Assembly (NCBI GenBank): GCA_934230685.1
Contig: CAKQFF010000066.1
Location: 1 to 9,570, forward strand
Direction of reading: 5' to 3'
Length of the DNA stretch: 9,570 nt
Source: an uncultured Prevotella sp.
GTDB lineage: Bacteria > Bacteroidota > Bacteroidia > Bacteroidales > Bacteroidaceae
Shown here: in pieces, positions 5,962 through 9,570 of the stretch
Numbering within the stretch: the first letter of the stretch is position 1
Layout of the letters: the number at the start of each line of letters is the position of its first letter
The notes under the pieces: generated by a model
What the model saw: the letters and a program-made list of their open reading frames with translations, nothing else
What the model was told of the DNA's origin: nothing
Database searches by the model: none
Made by a program: the position numbers and the translations under genes

Positions 5962-7065
5962 TTATTTTTCAAGTTTCTTAAGTACCTTTTCAAGCTCAGC
6001 CCAATGCTCCTCAGTCATGTCATTCGGAGTAAAGATGCTGATACCGTTGGCACCTGCTGCCATAGAAGTCTCCACAGCCTCTGCTATTTCAGAAGGCAGA
6101 AGACCTGAGTTCTCTGGGTCAATCACTTTGTCTTTGTGTCTCCAGTCGTGGCAGATGAATATACCGCTGTATAGCTGCATGTTCTTGCCCTTGATGGATT
6201 CAACCTCTTCCTTTGTCACTTTGCCAACCCATCCTGCAGGCTCTATATAGAAGTCGTTGTAGTTCATAGGGAACACAGCGTCGAGTTTCCAGTTGTTCCA
6301 CTGCTGGCGTACCATCCACTCAGCATAACTCTTAGGACCAGGGAACACATCAGCACTGAGCTTCTTGCCTTTAGCGTGAACAGCGTCGCTGATATGGTTT
6401 ACAAGAGCTGTGATGGCATCGCAGCGGAACTGTGCCCACTCCTTAATCTTCGAAGGGTCGCATACTTTAGTGATGTCAATACCGCTCTGCTTCTTGAATG
6501 CAGCCACACAATCATTGCAGTAGCAGAAGTCAGCCTTTGCATACTCACCATTCATGTTGAGTCCGTACTTGTCCCACAATCCGCGAGCAAGTATTACGTC
6601 GGCATAGCGGATATAGTCGAGCTGCACATAGTCTACCTCGGGTATCTCGGCAATCTGCTCAAATGTAGTAGTGAGGAACTTCTTCACATCCTCATTGCGT
6701 GGGTCGAGTGTTGTGTAGTAAGGCACATATGGAGGATTGTCGTAAGCCGACTCACCCAGACGGTTCACTGTATACCAACTCTTAGGTTTGCCTCCAGGAG
6801 TCATTGTAGGCACCCAAGCGTGATACTCAAGTCCGGCTTTCTTAGCAGCCTTTGATGCTGTGCGTATCTTCTCCAAGTCCATACCTGCGTTAATGCACAC
6901 TCCAGTTACACCATGTTTCTTCCAAGCCTTAAAGTCAGCAGTAAGCGATTTCTCTGTAGCGTTGTCTCCATAGCCAGCCCAAGCATACACTGGGATTTGG
7001 TTGCCCTTGGCATTTGCGCACAATGCTGTGAGAGCCATGGCGAGTGATAAAAATAATTTCTTCAT
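5962..7065 (-). CDS. Secreted TIM-barrel glycoside hydrolase-like protein (GHL10/YngK-related)
   Basis: Exported protein of 367 residues with a clean Sec signal peptide (cleavage near residue 19, CANA|KG). The mature part is one TIM-barrel domain resembling the glycosyl hydrolase-like GHL/DUF187 group. Visible features are a first strand IPVYAWAGYG (24-33), a second strand GVTGVCINAG (52-61), YHAWVPTM (81-88), the hallmark YVQLDYIRY (146-154, with D150 a candidate catalytic acid), a CxCxxC cluster in FCYCNDCVAAF (180-190), LSADVF (236-241), DAVFPMNYND (262-271) and a late strand GANGISIFTP (338-347). The substrate is unknown; relatives are thought to act on glycans, but few have proven activity. 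It is divergent from the PNGase F gene, suggesting a shared task in glycan or glycoprotein breakdown. No lipobox is present, so it is periplasmic or released. Confidence 0.72.
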   Translation of the reverse strand: MKKLFLSLAMALTALCANAKGNQIPVYAWAGYGDNATEKSLTADFKAWKKHGVTGVCINAGMDLEKIRTASKAAKKAGLEYHAWVPTMTPGGKPKSWYTVNRLGESAYDNPPYVPYYTTLDPRNEDVKKFLTTTFEQIAEIPEVDYVQLDYIRYADVILARGLWDKYGLNMNGEYAKADFCYCNDCVAAFKKQSGIDITKVCDPSKIKEWAQFRCDAITALVNHISDAVHAKGKKLSADVFPGPKSYAEWMVRQQWNNWKLDAVFPMNYNDFYIEPAGWVGKVTKEEVESIKGKNMQLYSGIFICHDWRHKDKVIDPENSGLLPSEIAEAVETSMAAGANGISIFTPNDMTEEHWAELEKVLKKLEK

Positions 7066-7113
7066 GTTGTTTGTTTTTTTTGATTTGTTATGCTGTTACA
7101 ATAAAATAATGCA

Positions 7114-7121
7114 CAAAGTTA
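7114..7121 (-). promoter_or_regulatory. -7 box of the glycosidase-like gene
   Basis: On the minus strand TAACTTTG (7114-7121) matches the consensus and would give a start near 7107 and a leader of about 42 nt. A TTTG (7134-7137) is present upstream but only 12 bp away, so the -33 element is non-standard or replaced by an activator. Confidence 0.5.
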
Positions 7122-7130
7122 CGTTTTTTT

Positions 7131-7165
7131 TTACAAATAATGGGATTTTTTTCTTACATTTGTAA
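7131..7165. repeat. Inverted repeat between divergent promoters (candidate operator)
   Basis: Perfect 8-bp arms, TTACAAAT (7131-7138) and ATTTGTAA (7158-7165), are separated by 19 bp. The right arm overlaps the -7 box of the PNGase gene, and the left arm lies about 10 bp upstream of the -7 box of the glycosidase-like gene. This is a position from which one protein could control both. The arms are AT-rich, so chance is possible. Confidence 0.35.
7155..7162 (+). promoter_or_regulatory. -7 box of the PNGase F-type gene
   Basis: TACATTTG (7155-7162) matches TAnnTTTG. No TTG is found 19-21 bp upstream, where the sequence is a T-rich run. The transcript would start near 7169, with a leader of about 58 nt. 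The poor -33 region suggests weak or activator-dependent initiation. Confidence 0.45.
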
Positions 7166-7226
7166 TCAATTATAGAAACTTAAAAACTTCAGTCAACATT
7201 TTAATAAATCATTTATACTTAAATTT

Positions 7227-8468
7227 ATGAAGAATTTAATTATAGCAATGTCTTTGCTATTTTCTTTGTCCTCCACTGCTGCCAACCACAAGGAGTATGC
7301 AGCTAAGGGAAACACAACGATAACAGTGTTTAATAAGGAGAACATCCATTTCGACCCAGTAAAGCTTGAAGGCTACAATGCTGCGGATGCCGACGGTGTG
7401 ATACGTCTTGTGAATGGTCGTATAATATTGAAGAAGATACAGGTGCCTCAGTATGAACGCAATGTCAAGGTTTATATCAAGACAACTGTGGCTTCCAATG
7501 GCGACCGTTGGGACAAGTCGGGCTCTGTGTTTGTGTTGCCTCGCAAGTCTGCCATAAATCTCTTGTCAATAGCTCAGGGCAAGAACAAGTTTCCTGCCAT
7601 CGACTCTTTGAAGCTTGAGAAGTTGGTTGGTGTTGTTGCTGGCAAGGATTATAAGCCTACAGTAGAGCTTATGCGCTTCATGACACCGTTTGGTGTGGGC
7701 TACTATAGCGACAAGGACAATGCTTTGTCGTCGAAGCGTCGTCCTGTTTACATACCCAAGTGGGCTGACTGTGTGGAATGGCAGCAGGACATTACCGACA
7801 GATATTCAGAACTTGAGGGTGAGGCTTATGTAGGCGTATACATCGATACATGGACAGAGCAGGGTTATTTGGCAAGTGTTGAATTGCAGTTTAAGGAAAG
7901 TCCTATAAGCTGCGACCGTATGACACGCACTGAGGTGTTGCCACTCATTAACACTGTTTATTACATCGGTCAGGAATATCCCGACATCTTTGCACGCAAA
8001 CCTATCACTACAGACTTCACACTGCCTAAAGGTGCCAAGAATGTGCGATTGAAATATATTGTCACAGGTCATGGCGGACACAACGGTGGTGATGAGTTTG
8101 TACAGAAAGAGAATATATTGTCTGTTGACAACAAGGTTGTCTATCGTTTTATTCCTTGGCGTGACGACTGTGCTTCCTTCCGCCGTTTCAATCCTGGCAC
8201 TGGTGTATGGCTTGAGAAACGTGTAGCTTCGTATATAGGTGAGGATGGTGAATATACGGAGAAGGAAATAGAGGAGCCAGTAGGATCATCCGACTTCTCA
8301 CGTTCCAACTGGTGTCCTGGCAGCGATGTTATACCTGAAGAGGTGAAACTTGAAGGAATCACAGCTGGCAAGCATACCTTCACTGTTGACATTCCTAAGG
8401 CACAGGCTGTAGATGGAAACAAGCTTAACCACTGGTTGGTGTCTGCTTATCTCGTATGGGATTACTAA
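7227..8468 (+). CDS. Secreted peptide N-glycosidase F (PNGase F-type amidase)
   Basis: Predicted exported peptide-N4-(N-acetyl-beta-glucosaminyl)asparagine amidase, which removes whole N-glycans from glycoproteins, turning Asn into Asp. The 413 residues start with a signal peptide (about 1-19). The two eight-stranded jelly-roll domains of the family follow: N-terminal about 28-225, C-terminal about 235-413. Aligning by eye to the Elizabethkingia enzyme, [10 protein letters not shown] (94-103) places D96 at catalytic D60, DEF in [10 protein letters not shown] (287-296) places E290 at E206, and YIDTW (205-209) places D207 at E118, a conservative change. The substrate-side NWCPG (361-365) is kept. 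An insert of some 35-40 residues (about 107-145) is absent from the Elizabethkingia protein, and the extra N-terminal bowl-like domain of PNGase F-II is absent here. It is divergent from the glycosidase-like gene and followed by a convergent terminator. Confidence 0.85.
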   Translation: MKNLIIAMSLLFSLSSTAANHKEYAAKGNTTITVFNKENIHFDPVKLEGYNAADADGVIRLVNGRIILKKIQVPQYERNVKVYIKTTVASNGDRWDKSGSVFVLPRKSAINLLSIAQGKNKFPAIDSLKLEKLVGVVAGKDYKPTVELMRFMTPFGVGYYSDKDNALSSKRRPVYIPKWADCVEWQQDITDRYSELEGEAYVGVYIDTWTEQGYLASVELQFKESPISCDRMTRTEVLPLINTVYYIGQEYPDIFARKPITTDFTLPKGAKNVRLKYIVTGHGGHNGGDEFVQKENILSVDNKVVYRFIPWRDDCASFRRFNPGTGVWLEKRVASYIGEDGEYTEKEIEEPVGSSDFSRSNWCPGSDVIPEEVKLEGITAGKHTFTVDIPKAQAVDGNKLNHWLVSAYLVWDY

Positions 8469-8534
8469 AAAGAGGAAGCGCAATATCGGCAGTTATAAAG
8501 AGATAATATACAAAGTATAAAAACGCAATACATT

Positions 8535-8581
8535 AAAACCCCTAAACAATCTCGCATGGCAAGAGGTTGTTTAAGGGTTTT
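8535..8581. terminator. Convergent terminator between the PNGase and permease genes
   Basis: Long hairpin. AAAACCCCTAAACAATCTC (8535-8553) pairs with 8563-8581 through 18 base pairs (one of them G-T) and a single C-A mismatch (8542/8574), around a 9-nt loop. Flanking A and T runs give U tracts both ways. The minus-strand permease stop is 12 bp to the right and the PNGase stop about 66 bp to the left. Confidence 0.85.
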
Positions 8582-8592
8582 ATGTCTTTTGC

Positions 8593-9570
8593 TTATTCGT
8601 ATCTGATAGCTTCTATCGGGTCGAGTTGTGCTGCCTTCTTGGCAGGATACCAGCCGAAGAAGACACCTGTGAAGGTACAAACAGCAAAGCTCATGATGAT
8701 GCTCCAAGGCTGTATGTAGATAGGCCAGTGAGCTATAAACTTTACTGCGTATGATGCTCCTACACCAAGTCCCACACCTATCAGACCGCCAGTGACACTG
8801 AGCAGGATAGCCTCTATAAGGAATTGGTTTAGGATATCAATGCCACGTGCGCCTACCGACATACGCAAGCCTATCTCGCGTGTGCGTTCTGTGACGCTTA
8901 CATACATGATGTTCATGATGCCTATACCACCCACGATGAGCGATATGCCAGCCACACAACCCAAGAGGATTGTCATCATGTCGGTAGTAGAGTTCATCAT
9001 GCTTGCAAGCTCCTCTTGCGAGCGGATGTTGAAATCATCATCGTCGGCAGCCTGAGTGTCGGTGGCATCCTTAAGTTTGTGGTTGCGTCGCAACACTTCG
9101 GTTATCTCGTCGATAGCCTTGCTTGTCAGGTCTTCTGTTATAGCCGAGCAGGTGATGCCGCCAAGATAAGTTTGTGCCTTGATACGTTTCATCACCGTTG
9201 TGTATGGAGCAAGCACAAGGTCGTCCTGGTCCATACCCATGGAGTTGTAACCTTTCTTCTTCAATACACCTATTACACGGAACGGAATAGAGTTGAAACG
9301 CACAACCTTGCCTACAGGGTCTGAACCGTCGGGGAAGAGATTGTCAACTACTGTTTGTCCGAGTATGCACACCTTGGCACTTGCCTTGATGTCGGCATCG
9401 GTAAACATCTCGCCTTCTTCCACTGACAGTTGTCGTATGTCGAGATAGTCCTGGTTTACGCCATATATGCTCGACGGTGTGTTGTTGTTGCCGTAAATCC
9501 ACTGTCCGCTGCTGTTCACTGTAGGGCTTATGCCCTTGATGAAGTTGCACTCATCCTTTATCGACTGATA
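8593..9570 (-). CDS. MacB/FtsX-type ABC transporter permease (3' part of gene)
   Basis: C-terminal 325 residues of an inner-membrane ABC permease of the MacB type, whose relatives move peptides, lipoproteins or drugs out by coupling ATP hydrolysis to periplasmic movement. The frame stays open to the window edge (first visible residues YQSIKDECNF), so the GTG at 9519 is internal and not the start. The visible part begins in the MacB periplasmic core domain (GVNQDYLDIRQ, VCILGQTVVDNLFP, RFNSIPFRVIGVLKKKG). The FtsX domain follows, with three membrane helices at about visible residues 200-222, 248-277 and 289-307. The signatures GGIGIMNIMYVSVTERTREIG and the terminal PAKKAAQLDPIEAIRYE are classic. 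Whether an ATPase domain is fused at the N-terminus or encoded separately lies outside the window; a MacA-like adaptor gene upstream would be usual. Confidence 0.9.
   Translation of the reverse strand, partial: YQSIKDECNFIKGISPTVNSSGQWIYGNNNTPSSIYGVNQDYLDIRQLSVEEGEMFTDADIKASAKVCILGQTVVDNLFPDGSDPVGKVVRFNSIPFRVIGVLKKKGYNSMGMDQDDLVLAPYTTVMKRIKAQTYLGGITCSAITEDLTSKAIDEITEVLRRNHKLKDATDTQAADDDDFNIRSQEELASMMNSTTDMMTILLGCVAGISLIVGGIGIMNIMYVSVTERTREIGLRMSVGARGIDILNQFLIEAILLSVTGGLIGVGLGVGASYAVKFIAHWPIYIQPWSIIMSFAVCTFTGVFFGWYPAKKAAQLDPIEAIRYE

Noticed and set aside
6376..6855. 159-codon plus-strand open frame within the glycosidase-like gene
   Set aside because: Antisense shadow; the minus-strand frame has a signal peptide, TIM-barrel motifs and proper flanking signals.
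9517..9519. GTG as the start of the MacB-type permease
   Set aside because: The frame continues open to the window edge and the upstream residues fit the MacB periplasmic domain, so the GTG is an internal valine codon.

Overview
The window looks like a chromosomal segment from a Bacteroidales bacterium, most likely Prevotella or a close relative. Base composition is moderately AT-rich and intergenic regions are very AT-rich. Nearly every gene start is preceded by the Bacteroidetes promoter signature: a -7 box TAnnTTTG, often with a TTG-type -33 box 18-20 bp upstream. Shine-Dalgarno sequences are mostly absent. The protein families (a GldB-like lipoprotein, a PNGase F-type amidase, Bacteroidetes-style MtaB and MltG) agree with this. 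No IS element, CRISPR array, tRNA or rRNA gene was found.

Layout. (1) 1-42, minus: first 14 codons of an exported protein whose body lies outside the window, with its promoter at 94-122. (2) 325-2875, plus: promoter and structured leader, then mtaB (tRNA methylthiotransferase) and a GT2 glycosyltransferase, 35 bp apart and probably one operon. (3) 2916-3787, plus: separate promoter and a GldB-like lipoprotein gene that probably starts at GTG. (4) 3788-3981: an unusual gene-free stretch with nested inverted repeats flanked by a 5-bp direct repeat, an internal consensus promoter and a strong 14-bp terminator hairpin. It may be a MITE-like element and/or a small RNA gene. (5) 3982-4620, minus: Gph-like HAD phosphatase, divergent from (6) 4785-5831, plus: mltG, a septal or peptidoglycan lytic transglycosylase. 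(7) 5962-7065, minus: secreted TIM-barrel glycosidase-like protein, divergent from (8) 7227-8468, plus: secreted PNGase F-type peptide N-glycosidase. The two share a 161-bp intergenic region with opposed promoters and an 8-bp inverted repeat between them. (9) 8593-9570, minus: C-terminal part of a MacB/FtsX-type ABC transporter permease, running off the right edge.

How the genes work together. Most are independent housekeeping or envelope genes (tRNA modification, cell-surface glycosylation, peptidoglycan turnover, phosphoglycolate salvage, export). The PNGase F / glycosidase-like pair is the one plausible functional module: two signal-peptide proteins transcribed from a common control region, probably acting on glycoproteins or glycans outside the cytoplasm. 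I found no clear new multi-gene system. The points most worth a second look are the 3791-3960 element/sRNA candidate and the divergent glycan pair with its possible operator and altered active-site residue.
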